64,000 nucleotides of DNA from JBBSOK01 sp965219125. GTDB taxonomy: Bacteria; Bacteroidota; Bacteroidia; Flavobacteriales; Flavobacteriaceae. Of this stretch, positions 42,265 to 51,745 are shown one piece after another; the stretch's first letter is position 1; every line of letters begins with the position of its first letter. Made by a program: the position numbers and the translations under genes. The stretch lies in assembly GCA_965219125.1 (NCBI GenBank), contig CBDCMO010000001.1, positions 372,001 through 436,000 on the forward strand, written 5' to 3'. Under the pieces are notes generated by a model. The model worked only from the letters and a program-made list of their open reading frames with translations. It did no database searches and was not told where the DNA came from.

Positions 42265-43083
42265 ATGACTACTGAAAACTTAATAGTACAAATTAAGAAA
42301 AAACAATCTTTCTTGTGCATAGGTTTGGATGTTGATTTAGAAAAAATTCCAAAGCATCTTTTAGTTGAAGAAGATCCCATTTTTGCCTTTAACAAAGCAA
42401 TTATAGATGCTACCAATCAATTCGCCGTTTCTTATAAACCGAATACTGCTTTTTATGAAGCTTATGGATTAAAAGGTTGGCAAGCACTTGAAAAAACCAT
42501 ACAATATTTAAACTCTAATTACCCCGAAATTTTTACAATTGCAGATGCAAAAAGGGGCGATATTGGCAACACTTCTTCACGGTATGCCAAAGCATTTTTT
42601 GAGGATTTAGGTTTTGACAGTATTACCGTTGCACCTTATATGGGAAAGGATTCAATTGAACCTTTTTTAGAATTTACTGATAAGCATACAATTTTATTAG
42701 CTCTTACAAGTAATGAAGGCGCTTTTGATTTTCAAATTCGAATTACTGGAGATACTGACTTATATAAAAAAGTACTTCAGATATCTAAAACTTGGAAAAA
42801 TGCTGAAAACTTAATGTACGTGGTTGGAGCAACCAAGGCTGAATATTTCTCGAAAATCCGTAAAATAATTCCGGATAATTTTCTGTTGGTTCCGGGCATT
42901 GGAGCGCAAGGTGGAAATTTGGAAGACGTTTGTAAATATGGTTTAAACAATACTGTTGGTCTTTTAGTAAACTCTTCCCGCGGAATTATTTATGCATCAA
43001 ATGATGCAGATTATGGGCAAGCCGCTGCAAATGAAGCTAAAAAATTACAATTGCAAATGAAGTCTATATTAGATGCAATGTAA
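42265..43083 (+). CDS. pyrF: Orotidine 5'-phosphate decarboxylase (type 2)
   Basis: 272 residues. Last step to UMP. CIGLDVDLEKIPKHL at the N-terminus and the catalytic DAKRGDIGNTS motif (D-K-x-x-D) near residue 93 identify the PyrF subfamily of ~270 residues. Follows prfA by 23 bp; its 3' end overlaps the next gene by 11 bp. Confidence 0.95.
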   Translation: MTTENLIVQIKKKQSFLCIGLDVDLEKIPKHLLVEEDPIFAFNKAIIDATNQFAVSYKPNTAFYEAYGLKGWQALEKTIQYLNSNYPEIFTIADAKRGDIGNTSSRYAKAFFEDLGFDSITVAPYMGKDSIEPFLEFTDKHTILLALTSNEGAFDFQIRITGDTDLYKKVLQISKTWKNAENLMYVVGATKAEYFSKIRKIIPDNFLLVPGIGAQGGNLEDVCKYGLNNTVGLLVNSSRGIIYASNDADYGQAAANEAKKLQLQMKSILDAM

Positions 43084-43861
43084 AGATCAACTCGGCAGAA
43101 TGCTATCATTTTCAAAAACACCAACGCGAATTATATCATTGGTACCTTCACAAACCGAACTTTTGGTAGATTTAGGTTTGCAAGAAAGCTTGGTTGGAGT
43201 AACAAAATTTTGTGTTCATCCAAAAAATATTCGCAAGCAAGTTGAAGTTGTTGGCGGAACGAAACAGGTAAGTTTTGAAAAGATAAAATCATTATATCCA
43301 GATGTTATAATCTGTAATAAAGAGGAAAACACGCTCGAAATTGTTTCAACAGTAGAAAAAATTGCACCAGTTTATGTAAGTGATATTTCAACTATTGAAG
43401 AAAGCTTACAAATGATTTCAATAATTGGAACTATTTTTTCTGTTGAAGAAAAAGCTTTAGACATCGTCAAAAGTATAGAGAAAAAGGTAAACCAATTCAA
43501 AAGCTTTTCGGCAAAATTAAAAACCAAGAAAGTTATCTATCTTATTTGGAAAGAACCTTTAATGGCTGCAGGCACAGAAGTTTTTATAAATTGTATGCTG
43601 AAATTGAATAAGTGGGAAAATATTCTTCAACAAAATATTCAAATTGAAAATTATAAAAGATATCCAATAATTGATGAAAATTTTTTAGCAGAAGCTGATG
43701 TTATATTGCTATCTTCTGAACCATTTCCGTTTAAAAAGGAATTTCAAAAAAAAATAATTGATAAATTTGGAAAGGACGTTTTAATGGTTGACGGAGAATA
43801 TTTTAGTTGGTATGGAAGCAGAATGATAAAAGCTTTCGATTATTTTAAAACTTTGCATTAA
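43073..43861 (+). CDS. Helical-backbone metal receptor / BtuF-like binding protein
   Basis: 262 residues. TroA-like periplasmic binding fold: RIISLVPSQTELLVDLGLQESLVGVTKFC followed by VGGTKQVSFEKIKSLYPDVIIC and the long backbone helix. It resembles cobalamin or siderophore binding proteins, but has no signal peptide or lipobox (begins MQCKDQLGRML), so either it stays in the cytoplasm or is a degenerate receptor. No transporter genes are adjacent. Translation probably coupled to pyrF by the 11-bp overlap. Confidence 0.8.
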   Translation: MQCKDQLGRMLSFSKTPTRIISLVPSQTELLVDLGLQESLVGVTKFCVHPKNIRKQVEVVGGTKQVSFEKIKSLYPDVIICNKEENTLEIVSTVEKIAPVYVSDISTIEESLQMISIIGTIFSVEEKALDIVKSIEKKVNQFKSFSAKLKTKKVIYLIWKEPLMAAGTEVFINCMLKLNKWENILQQNIQIENYKRYPIIDENFLAEADVILLSSEPFPFKKEFQKKIIDKFGKDVLMVDGEYFSWYGSRMIKAFDYFKTLH

Positions 43862-43876
43862 TTGATATGTACAGTT

Positions 43877-44050
43877 TCAAGCCAGCAATTCTAAATAATT
43901 TATTTCAGAATAAATTTTAGTTGCTTCATTTTGAAATTTCTCACATTTTTCCAAATCAGTTAAAGCTGTTTTATAGCTTTTCTTCATTAAATAGCAGTAA
44001 CGCTCTTTCAAAACTTCTAACCTGCTTTTCTTTTGAAATATTTCTAACAT
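43877..44050 (-). CDS. Lacal_2735-like small helical protein
   Basis: 57 residues from ATG 44050 (MLEIFQKKSRLEVLKERYCYLMKKSYK); a second ATG three bases earlier is equally possible. The pattern FxKKSxxExLxExYxxLMKKSYKxxxxDxxKxEKFxxEAxxIYxEI resembles the flavobacterial Lacal_2735 family of short helical proteins, function unknown. Convergent with the metal-receptor gene. Confidence 0.68.
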   Translation of the reverse strand: MLEIFQKKSRLEVLKERYCYLMKKSYKTALTDLEKCEKFQNEATKIYSEINYLELLA

Positions 44051-44172
44051 CATATTTGCTTTCACTTATAGCTACAAAGATAAAAGTGAGTTTTGCAAAA
44101 TTGTGCAAACCTAAGGTTAACTTTAACCTAAAAAAAGTCTAAAATATAGTCTTTTTGTTAAAAAGCTAACAT

Positions 44173-44889
44173 CTATCTATCTTGAAGAGCAAAAACTTGT
44201 TTAAGCAATGGTGTGGTTCTTGAGGAAATTTTGTTTCTAATTTCACCTTCCTCAACCGCAATCATTTTAAAAACGCCATTAAGAGCTTGGTTGGTTACAT
44301 AATCTGTAAGATCTGAATTTACTTTAGTAACAAAGGGAACCGCATTATATTTAGTTATAATATTGCTCCAAATTTGATCCGCGCCAACTTTATTAAAAGA
44401 GTTTTTAATAACCGGGTTAAATTTTGAATAAAGTTCAGTAGTCGTTTTTTGTTTTAAATATTGTGTGGCTGCATTATTACTTCCCAAAAGAATATTTGAA
44501 GCATCCGCAAAACTTATTTGTTTTACTGCATTTACAAAAATTGGTGTCGCTTGCTTCGTTGCATCTTCAGCAGCGCGATTTAATACTTTTAAACCTTCAT
44601 CTGCCAAACTGCTTAAACCAATATCGCGTAAAGTTTTGTCAACCTTTTGCAATTCTGCGGGTAATAATATTTTGACCAATTCATTTTTATAAAAACCATC
44701 CTGTTGTGTAAGCTTGCTCACTTGTTTGTCTATTCCAAAATCCAAAGCTTGTTTCAAACCACTGGCAATAGTTGTTTGGTCCATTCCAATTGTTCCATTG
44801 GTTGGTAGTTGGCTTACTACTTGTTGCAATTCAGTACAAGAGGTTAGAGATAATGATAATAGCAGAACAAATATGGTTTTCTTATACAT
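44173..44889 (-). CDS. DUF4197 lipoprotein
   Basis: 238 residues. Lipobox LTSC at ~18. The mature protein is helical and matches DUF4197: GLKQALDFGIDKQVSKLTQQDGFYKNELVKILLP, then AADEDATKQATPIF-like and the closing ALNGVFKMIAVEEGEIR. Periplasmic or outer-membrane lipoprotein of unknown function, found widely in Bacteroidota. Confidence 0.85.
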   Translation of the reverse strand: MYKKTIFVLLLSLSLTSCTELQQVVSQLPTNGTIGMDQTTIASGLKQALDFGIDKQVSKLTQQDGFYKNELVKILLPAELQKVDKTLRDIGLSSLADEGLKVLNRAAEDATKQATPIFVNAVKQISFADASNILLGSNNAATQYLKQKTTTELYSKFNPVIKNSFNKVGADQIWSNIITKYNAVPFVTKVNSDLTDYVTNQALNGVFKMIAVEEGEIRNKISSRTTPLLKQVFALQDR

Positions 44890-45041
44890 ATTTTATAATT
44901 ATTAAAGAGTTTCTTAAGTCTATTAGTTTAAAGTCGATGAGTTGAGTAGTTTAGAATTATATGGGGTTATGATTTATATAATAAAAATTTTATAATTATT
45001 TGTCTCAAATCTCCTATTTAAAATCTGCACGGTAAAAATAA

Positions 45042-45071
45042 AAAAGACCCTTCAAATTTGAAGGGTCTTTT
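45042..45071. terminator. Bidirectional perfect-palindrome terminator
   Basis: AAAAGACCCTTCAAA followed by its exact complement, 30 bp. On the minus strand it is followed by TTTTTATTTTTAC, so it ends the T9SS gene at 45098. Confidence 0.9.
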
Positions 45072-45097
45072 CCAAAAGTTTGTATAAACTAATTAGC

Positions 45098-46036
45098 TTA
45101 TTTTAAAACTTTAATAGTTTGAGTAGATCCGTTTCCAGAAATTTTAACTAGATAAGCACCAGCAGCAAGACCTGAAGTGTTAATTGCTGGGGAAATAGAA
45201 TTTGGATTTGCAGTTAAAACAACTTTTCCAAGAATATCGTAAACAACTACAGTATCAACAGAAACTTTAGAGTTAATGTTTAAAACATCTTTTACTGGGT
45301 TAGGGAAAACGCTGAATGTATCAGTTGCAAAATCATTTGATCCAAGAATAATTCCTTGTTGAAAAATTATGTCATCTACATAATAAGTATTGTTTACATC
45401 ACTTGCAAAAAAATCAAGACCGCCAAATTGAGTAGCGAATGGTTGAGTACCCGCCGCTGGTTGCCATGCAACAACTGGAACTTCGGTATCAGCAACATTT
45501 AATTGATAAGTTTGATTATCGGTATCGCAAACAATATTCACCTTAAACCATTCATCGTGAGGAAATTGGAAAAGGCCTGTGGCATTTGCGTTAGCATCTT
45601 CACCAACACCTGGGTTACCATTAAGTGCATTGAAAGTGATATTACCAGACATAAATTCAGTATTATCATTTGCGCTTGGATCAACACTACCTTGAATGTT
45701 AAAGTATCCAGAATTTCCACTTGGTATATACATCATCCATTGTAAAGACCAAATCCCAGAACCAACTGGTGCAACACCTTCTAAATTTAGGACACAATCT
45801 TGTGGACCAGAACCATCTGCTGACCCTTCTCTAATAACTCCAGATTGAGATCCAGAAAAAGCTTGTTCCGAAGTAACTATGATTTTCTTTGAGTCATCAT
45901 CGCTAGCATCCCAAGTTGTCCAAATATCTGTAAAAAGAGGTCCTTGAGAGTATGATTCCATATCATCTGTAAACTGAGCAGAAGCACTCGTGCCTATTGC
46001 ACAAAATACTATCGCCATTAAGTAAATTTTTTTCAT
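45098..46036 (-). CDS. Secreted protein with T9SS sorting domain
   Basis: 312 residues from ATG 46036 (MKKIYLMAIVFCAIG; signal peptide ending SASAQ). The passenger (about 20-230: FTDDMESYSQGPL...WTTWDASDDDSKKIIVTSEQAFSGSQSG...FYVDDI-like) resembles a jelly-roll lectin/carbohydrate-binding fold. The last ~75 residues are a type A T9SS sorting domain: FSVFPNPVKDVLNINSK, VVVYDILGKVV, GLAAGAYLVKI. Likely displayed or released outside the cell. Confidence 0.87.
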   Translation of the reverse strand: MKKIYLMAIVFCAIGTSASAQFTDDMESYSQGPLFTDIWTTWDASDDDSKKIIVTSEQAFSGSQSGVIREGSADGSGPQDCVLNLEGVAPVGSGIWSLQWMMYIPSGNSGYFNIQGSVDPSANDNTEFMSGNITFNALNGNPGVGEDANANATGLFQFPHDEWFKVNIVCDTDNQTYQLNVADTEVPVVAWQPAAGTQPFATQFGGLDFFASDVNNTYYVDDIIFQQGIILGSNDFATDTFSVFPNPVKDVLNINSKVSVDTVVVYDILGKVVLTANPNSISPAINTSGLAAGAYLVKISGNGSTQTIKVLK

Positions 46037-46095
46037 AATGTTAAATTTTAGTTTGTTTATAATAGTAGGCAATATACAAAATTTAAGACAAATTG

Positions 46096-46103
46096 CAAAT
46101 ATA
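46096..46103 (-). promoter_or_regulatory. -7 promoter element for T9SS gene
   Basis: On the minus strand TATATTTG, matching TAnnTTTG, about 60 bp before the start codon. Confidence 0.5.
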
Positions 46104-46160
46104 TTTCATTTTATTTTCGAGGTTAATAGCAATACCAATGCGAGTTCCAATCGCTTTTAC

Positions 46161-46168
46161 TAAATTTG
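46161..46168 (+). promoter_or_regulatory. -7 promoter element for icmF
   Basis: TAAATTTG matches TAnnTTTG, 24 bp before the ATG at 46193. Confidence 0.6.
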
Positions 46169-46192
46169 TAATCCACAATTTATAAAACAAAA

Positions 46193-49100
46193 ATGCAACA
46201 AGCACTTCCTTATAAACCAAAACATAAAATTAGAATTGTAACAGCAGCCTCATTGTTTGATGGTCACGACGCCGCAATAAACATTATGCGGCGTATAATA
46301 CAGGCAACCGGTGTAGAGGTTATTCATTTAGGCCACGACCGTAGCGTAGAGGAAGTTGTAACTACAGCAATACAGGAAGATGCAAATGCAATCGCTTTAA
46401 CGTCCTATCAAGGTGGCCATAACGAGTATTTTAAATATATGCACGATCTTTTAAAAGAGCGTGGCGCTGGCCATATAAAAATTTTTGGCGGCGGTGGCGG
46501 CGTAATTCTTCCTTCAGAAATAAAGGATTTAATGGATTATGGAATTACCCGAATTTATGCCCCAGACGATGGCAGGGAATTGGGTTTACAAGGAATGATT
46601 AATGATTTAATTGAAAAATCCGACTACGCAATCGGCGATTCTTTAAACGGAGAAGTAAAAAAACTTGCCGATAAAAATAATGCAGCTATTGCAAGACTTA
46701 TTTCAGCTGCTGAAAATTATCCGGAAGTTGCCAAAGAAAGCTTAGATGAAATTCACGAAACTAATAAATCAGTTAAAACGCCAGTTTTAGGAATTACTGG
46801 AACTGGTGGTGCTGGGAAATCTTCACTTGTTGATGAATTAGTCCGACGGTTTTTAATAGATTTTCCGAAGAAAACCTTGGGAATTATTTCGGTAGATCCT
46901 TCAAAAAGAAAAACGGGCGGCGCTTTGCTCGGTGATCGAATACGAATGAATGCTATCAACAATTCGCGAGTTTATATGCGTAGTTTGGCTACAAGACAAA
47001 GCAATCTTGCACTTTCAAAGCACGTACAAGAAGCGATTGAAGTTTTAAAAGCTGCAAAATTTGACCTTATAATTCTTGAAACTTCAGGAATAGGGCAGAG
47101 CGACACAGAAATTTTGGAACACAGCGATATTTCATTATATGTTATGACGCCAGAATTTGGTGCGGCTACACAATTGGAAAAAATTGATATGTTGGATTTT
47201 GCCGATCTTGTTGCAATCAATAAATTCGATAAACGCGGAAGTCTCGATGCTTTGCGCGACGTTAAAAAACAATACGTGCGCAATCATCAATTATGGGAAG
47301 CGAAGGATAACGAGTTACCAGTTTATGGTACAATCGCATCTCAATTTAACGATCCAGGAATGAATACGCTTTATTCCGCAATAATGGATAAGTTGGTTGA
47401 AAAAACTGAAACAGACCTAAAAAGCACCTACGCAGTTACAGATGAAATGTCTGAAAAAATATTCGTAATTCCGCCGTCTAGAACACGTTACCTCTCAGAA
47501 ATTGCTGAAAATAATCGCGCTTACGATAAAAAAGCGACCGAACAATCTGAAGTTGCCCAAAATCTCTTCGGAATTTATAAAACCATTTCTTCAATCATTG
47601 GGAAAAATCCAACGCTAGATAAAGCTGGAATTGACTCTGATAGCTTGAAAACTTCTGAAAGTAATTCAACTGACAATAAAGATTTTATAAAACTACTTCT
47701 TGCGCATTTTGACAGAGAAAAACTAAACTTAGACCCATATAATTGGGAAGTAATTTTAGGTTGGGACGAAAAAGTAAATAGATATAAAAATCCGATTTAC
47801 ACCTTTAAAGTTCGTGACAAAGAAATTAAAATAGAAACACATACGGAGTCTCTTTCACATTCTCAAATTCCTAAAGTTTCGCTGCCAAAATATACAGCTT
47901 GGGGCGATATTTTAAAATGGGTTTTACAGGAAAATGTACCGGGCGAGTTTCCGTTTACTGCGGGATTGTATCCATTTAAAAGAACAGGCGAAGATCCTGC
48001 AAGAATGTTTGCAGGCGAAGGCGGCCCCGAACGTACCAACCGCCGTTTTCATTATGTAAGTGCTGGTTTGCCTGCCAAAAGGCTTTCAACCGCTTTTGAT
48101 AGTGTAACATTGTATGGTAACGACCCAGATTTAAGGCCAGATATTTATGGTAAAATTGGTAACGCCGGCGTTTCAATCTGCTGTTTGGACGATGCCAAGA
48201 AATTATATTCAGGCTTCGATTTAAGTGCGCCTTTAACTTCGGTTAGTATGACTATTAACGGTCCAGCGCCAATGTTGCTCGGCTTTTTTATGAATGCGGC
48301 GATTGACCAAAATTGTGAAAAATATATCAAGGAAAACGAAATCGAAAATGAAATCGAAAAACGTATAGCTGAAATTTACAAAGCGAAAAAAATTGCTGTT
48401 CCAACTTATAATGGCGAATTGCCTGAAAGTAATAACGGTTTAGGTTTGATGCTTTTAGGCGTTACAGGCGATCAAGTTTTACCGAAAGACGTTTACGAAA
48501 AGATAAAAATTGAAACGTTACAACAAGTTCGTGGCACCGTTCAAGCTGATATTTTAAAGGAAGACCAAGCGCAAAATACCTGTATTTTTTCCACCGAATT
48601 TGCCCTGCGTTTAATGGGCGATGTTCAGCAATATTTCATTGAGCAAAAAGTTCGCAATTTTTATTCCGTTTCCATAAGTGGTTATCATATTGCAGAAGCT
48701 GGCGCGAACCCAATTTCACAACTTGCATTTACATTATCAAACGGTTTTACGTATGTTGAATATTACCTTTCCCGCGGAATGGACATCAACAAATTTGGCC
48801 CGAACCTTTCTTTCTTTTTCAGCAATGGAATTGATCCGGAATATTCAGTTATTGGTAGAGTTGCCCGAAAAATTTGGTCTAAAGCAATGAAGGATAAATA
48901 CGGCGCAAACGACAGAGCGCAGATGTTGAAATATCATATTCAAACTTCCGGCAGATCGTTGCACGCTCAGGAAATTGACTTCAACGATATTCGAACTACT
49001 TTACAAGCACTTTATGCAATTTATGATAACTGTAACTCGTTGCATACCAATGCGTATGACGAAGCAATTACAACCCCAACAGAAGAAAGTGTGCGTCGTG

Positions 49101-49630
49101 CAATGGCAATTCAGCTTATAATTAATAAAGAATTAGGCCTAGCAAAAAATGAAAACCCAATACAAGGTTCTTTTATAATTGAAGAATTAACTGATTTGGT
49201 TGAAGAAGCTGTATTGAAAGAATTTGACAGCATCACGGAACGTGGCGGCGTTTTGGGCGCGATGGAAACTATGTACCAACGTAGTAAAATACAAGAAGAA
49301 AGTTTGTATTATGAAACTTTGAAGCACAACGGCGAATTTCCAATTATAGGTGTAAACACATTTTTAAGCAGCAAAGGTTCGCCAACTGTTTTACCTGCCG
49401 AAGTTATTAGAGCAACCGAAGAAGAAAAACAAGCACAGATTGAAACCTTAAAAAATCTTCATAAAATGTATGGTGAAGAAGCGAAAAAATCCTTAAAAAC
49501 AGTTCAAAAAGCAGCAGTTGAAAATGAAAACATTTTTGAACTTTTAATGGAAGCAACAAAAGTTTGCAGTTTGGGCGATATTACAAGTTCGCTTTTTGAA
49601 GTTGGAGGACAATATAGGCGAAACATGTGA
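46193..49630 (+). CDS. icmF: Fused acyl-CoA mutase IcmF (B12 domain, G-protein chaperone, mutase)
   Basis: 1145 residues, three parts in IcmF order. Residues 1-150: adenosylcobalamin-binding domain with the axial histidine in FDGHDAAINI (H25). About 190-430: MeaB-like GTPase with P-loop TGTGGAGKSS and NKFDKRG, which loads and protects cofactor. About 560-1145: TIM-barrel mutase (FPFTAGLYPFKRTGEDPARMFAGEG, VSISGYHIAEAGANP). Interconverts isobutyryl- and n-butyryl-CoA, or related branched acyl-CoAs. Needs B12; no cobalamin riboswitch seen in the short leader. Confidence 0.93.
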   Translation: MQQALPYKPKHKIRIVTAASLFDGHDAAINIMRRIIQATGVEVIHLGHDRSVEEVVTTAIQEDANAIALTSYQGGHNEYFKYMHDLLKERGAGHIKIFGGGGGVILPSEIKDLMDYGITRIYAPDDGRELGLQGMINDLIEKSDYAIGDSLNGEVKKLADKNNAAIARLISAAENYPEVAKESLDEIHETNKSVKTPVLGITGTGGAGKSSLVDELVRRFLIDFPKKTLGIISVDPSKRKTGGALLGDRIRMNAINNSRVYMRSLATRQSNLALSKHVQEAIEVLKAAKFDLIILETSGIGQSDTEILEHSDISLYVMTPEFGAATQLEKIDMLDFADLVAINKFDKRGSLDALRDVKKQYVRNHQLWEAKDNELPVYGTIASQFNDPGMNTLYSAIMDKLVEKTETDLKSTYAVTDEMSEKIFVIPPSRTRYLSEIAENNRAYDKKATEQSEVAQNLFGIYKTISSIIGKNPTLDKAGIDSDSLKTSESNSTDNKDFIKLLLAHFDREKLNLDPYNWEVILGWDEKVNRYKNPIYTFKVRDKEIKIETHTESLSHSQIPKVSLPKYTAWGDILKWVLQENVPGEFPFTAGLYPFKRTGEDPARMFAGEGGPERTNRRFHYVSAGLPAKRLSTAFDSVTLYGNDPDLRPDIYGKIGNAGVSICCLDDAKKLYSGFDLSAPLTSVSMTINGPAPMLLGFFMNAAIDQNCEKYIKENEIENEIEKRIAEIYKAKKIAVPTYNGELPESNNGLGLMLLGVTGDQVLPKDVYEKIKIETLQQVRGTVQADILKEDQAQNTCIFSTEFALRLMGDVQQYFIEQKVRNFYSVSISGYHIAEAGANPISQLAFTLSNGFTYVEYYLSRGMDINKFGPNLSFFFSNGIDPEYSVIGRVARKIWSKAMKDKYGANDRAQMLKYHIQTSGRSLHAQEIDFNDIRTTLQALYAIYDNCNSLHTNAYDEAITTPTEESVRRAMAIQLIINKELGLAKNENPIQGSFIIEELTDLVEEAVLKEFDSITERGGVLGAMETMYQRSKIQEESLYYETLKHNGEFPIIGVNTFLSSKGSPTVLPAEVIRATEEEKQAQIETLKNLHKMYGEEAKKSLKTVQKAAVENENIFELLMEATKVCSLGDITSSLFEVGGQYRRNM

Positions 49631-49944
49631 TTTTTGGTATTTCGTTTTAGACTAATTTCAATTTTAAAAATTGGAAGTTTGAAAAGTCGCAGTTTGCAGT
49701 CGCAGTTTTCAGTTGTGGTGGATAAAAGTTGAGAAATAATGTAACACTAAACGTGTCGGAGTGCAGTCGCAGTTGGGCTTCGACTCACGAAGTTTCAGGA
49801 CAGCCATTTTTGCTTCTTTTGTGTTAATTATACTTTTTGAAATTTGCTTCTGCGAAATCTGTGGGAGAAATTTTTTTTTCAGGAATGAAGTTTTACGTCT
49901 TATGTCATTTAGCGAAGCGGTTGTAAGTCACATTCGTAAAGAAT
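49631..49944. other. Intergenic gap, no gene recognised
   Basis: Contains two occurrences of the short motif CAGTCGCAGT (49686-49715 and 49763-49776) related to the repeat at 8177-8206. A 64-codon frame here is judged spurious. Nothing else is seen. Confidence 0.5.
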
Positions 49945-50574
49945 TTAAAAAATAGAATCGTCATCTTCCTCATCATCTTCTTCAAAATCTTCGTCGAAGC
50001 CTTCGTTGTCTAAATCGTCTTCGTCGTCACTTTCAAATTCGTCGTCGTCAAAAAAGTCGAATACTGAAGGGTCAAAAGGTAAATCTTCATCAGGATCTAC
50101 GTCGTCATAATGTACGCCCGGCGGGTTAAAAAGTCCCCAACGATCGATAATATAATCCCACGGATCAAATTTTTTAACCCACTCAGCAAAAAGAATTCTA
50201 AATTCTTCAACCTCATTTCGTAATAAATCCAGATACTCTACGTCTTTAAAACCGTTCATCTGTATTCCGCGGGCATCGGTAAGTAATTCCCGTGCAGCTT
50301 TCCTTATAATTGCTGCATTTTCCATTTTAAGGTCATATAAATCTACACCTTCAGCACCTGCAATTTTTGATGGAATAATCAGCGCGTTTTCGGACATAAA
50401 ACGGATGTTGGTTTCTATCCAGCTCATACTCATTTCGTCGCCATCAAAATCGGTTTTCTGTACTGTTTCCACAATATGATCTACCAATTTTTGAATTTCC
50501 AAAGCCTTAATATAGATTGGCACTTTTAGAAAGTCATCAAATCCTTTTGGGCTGTCGTTTTCGTTGTCAAACAT
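49945..50574 (-). CDS. Helical protein with long acidic tail, unknown
   Basis: 209 residues. Residues 1-145 are helical and similar in pattern to the next protein upstream (IYIKALEIQKLVDHIVETV; YLDLLRNEVEEFRILFAEWVKKFDPW). The last ~50 residues are almost entirely Asp and Glu with Phe spacers (FDFFDDDEFESDDEDDLDN...), likely disordered and able to bind cations or basic partners. Cytoplasmic. I do not recognise a named family. Confidence 0.7.
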   Translation of the reverse strand: MFDNENDSPKGFDDFLKVPIYIKALEIQKLVDHIVETVQKTDFDGDEMSMSWIETNIRFMSENALIIPSKIAGAEGVDLYDLKMENAAIIRKAARELLTDARGIQMNGFKDVEYLDLLRNEVEEFRILFAEWVKKFDPWDYIIDRWGLFNPPGVHYDDVDPDEDLPFDPSVFDFFDDDEFESDDEDDLDNEGFDEDFEEDDEEDDDSIF

Positions 50575-50707
50575 ATTGTTAGTTTCTACAACTAAAAATA
50601 GTATAAATTGTTTAAACTAAATCAACTTTATTTGAAGGTAAAATGAATTAGAAAATTAAAAAAGGAATTTTTTATATTGAAGTTTAAGTGAAAATTAGAA
50701 AAAAATA

Positions 50708-51091
50708 TTAAAGTGTAAGGGTCCAAATACGATGCATTTTACTGAATTTTTTCAGCTCTTTACGCAACAATTTAATGAAGTCTTTACCGCTTACATTTGC
50801 TTTTTCCAACCTATCGCAATTTTTATGAAGCAATGCCGTAAGCCTTTCAACTGAAGCAGCATATTTATATTTTTCTTCTGAAAAAATTTGTCTTTCGGCC
50901 CTTAAAATTTCAGGAGCCAAAGAAACTGATTGTTGCACAATGTCACCAGAAAAATAAATAAAGTCATTTTCTTGCCCATTATTTTGAAGTGACGCTAGAT
51001 CATAGTTTAAATATGTAGCAATATTTCGAGAAAGAACGAAAATTTCTTGGGCTTTGCAATAAAGTGGCGATTTTGAAAAACTTGGTGTCAC
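50708..51091 (-). CDS. Helical-bundle protein, unknown; paralogue of the next gene
   Basis: 127 residues, all helical by composition: SPLYCKAQEIFVLSRNIATYL, YFSGDIVQQSVSLAPEILRAE, KYKYAASVERLTALLHKNCDRL, KDFIKLLRKELKKFSKMHRIW. The order and spacing of these four helices correspond to those of the acidic-tailed protein 134 bp downstream on the same strand, so they are probably ancient paralogues. Resembles four-helix-bundle proteins; function unknown. Confidence 0.65.
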   Translation of the reverse strand: MTPSFSKSPLYCKAQEIFVLSRNIATYLNYDLASLQNNGQENDFIYFSGDIVQQSVSLAPEILRAERQIFSEEKYKYAASVERLTALLHKNCDRLEKANVSGKDFIKLLRKELKKFSKMHRIWTLTL

Positions 51092-51177
51092 AATTTAATG
51101 TATAAGATAAATTTTTTAAGACAATCAAAAATACGTTTACATGCGCATCTACTTCTATCTAATTTAAAGTAAATGAC

Positions 51178-51185
51178 TAAATTTG
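51178..51185 (+). promoter_or_regulatory. -7 promoter element for Lrp/AsnC regulator
   Basis: TAAATTTG matches TAnnTTTG, 40 bp before the ATG at 51225. Confidence 0.55.
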
Positions 51186-51224
51186 CTTTAACATCTATTT
51201 TTTTTCATACAATAAACTTTAAAT

Positions 51225-51662
51225 ATGAGTATTGATAAATTAAATTGGAAAATTTTAAAATGTTTGCAAACCAATGCCCGACAGAGCAATGCCGAAATTG
51301 GAAGGCAAGTAGGAATCACAAGTCCTGCTGTTTCGGAACGCATAAAAAAAATGGAAGATGCCGGAATTATTAATGGTTACAAGACATTGGTTTCACCCTT
51401 AAATGCCGGTTATCAGCTTAAAGCAATAATAACATTACGCGCATTTATGGGAATGCTAAAACCATTTTTGGAAAAAGTGAAAACGTATGATGAGGTCTTA
51501 AATTGTTATCGGGTTACGGGAAATGAAAATATTGTGCTTGAAGTTGTTCTCAAAAATCAGAAACATCTTGAAAGTTTGATAGACCAATTAATTGTTTATG
51601 GGGAAACAAAAACACAGATTGTACTTTCACATGTGGTTGAATTTAATGAATTGAAACCATGA
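51225..51662 (+). CDS. Lrp/AsnC-family transcriptional regulator
   Basis: 145 residues. N-terminal AsnC-type helix-turn-helix (KLNWKILKCLQTNARQSNAEIGRQVGITSPAVSERIKKMEDAGIINGYK) and C-terminal RAM/AsnC ligand-binding domain (CYRVTGNENIVLEVVLKNQKHLESLIDQL). Typically senses amino acids. Target not evident; possible partners are the adjacent small membrane protein or itself. Confidence 0.93.
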   Translation: MSIDKLNWKILKCLQTNARQSNAEIGRQVGITSPAVSERIKKMEDAGIINGYKTLVSPLNAGYQLKAIITLRAFMGMLKPFLEKVKTYDEVLNCYRVTGNENIVLEVVLKNQKHLESLIDQLIVYGETKTQIVLSHVVEFNELKP

Positions 51663-51745
51663 AATTTTCATTGGTTTTTTAATCTCTAATTGATTATCAA
51701 AAGAAAAATTTATTATATTTAGTATAATTTAAAAAATAGCTAATT

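Noticed and set aside
46073..46192. Cobalamin riboswitch before icmF
   Set aside because: The leader after the promoter element is only about 20 nt.
49761..49955. 64-codon plus-strand frame
   Set aside because: Overlaps short dispersed repeat sequence and the end of the acidic-tail gene, with an unlikely composition and no start signal.
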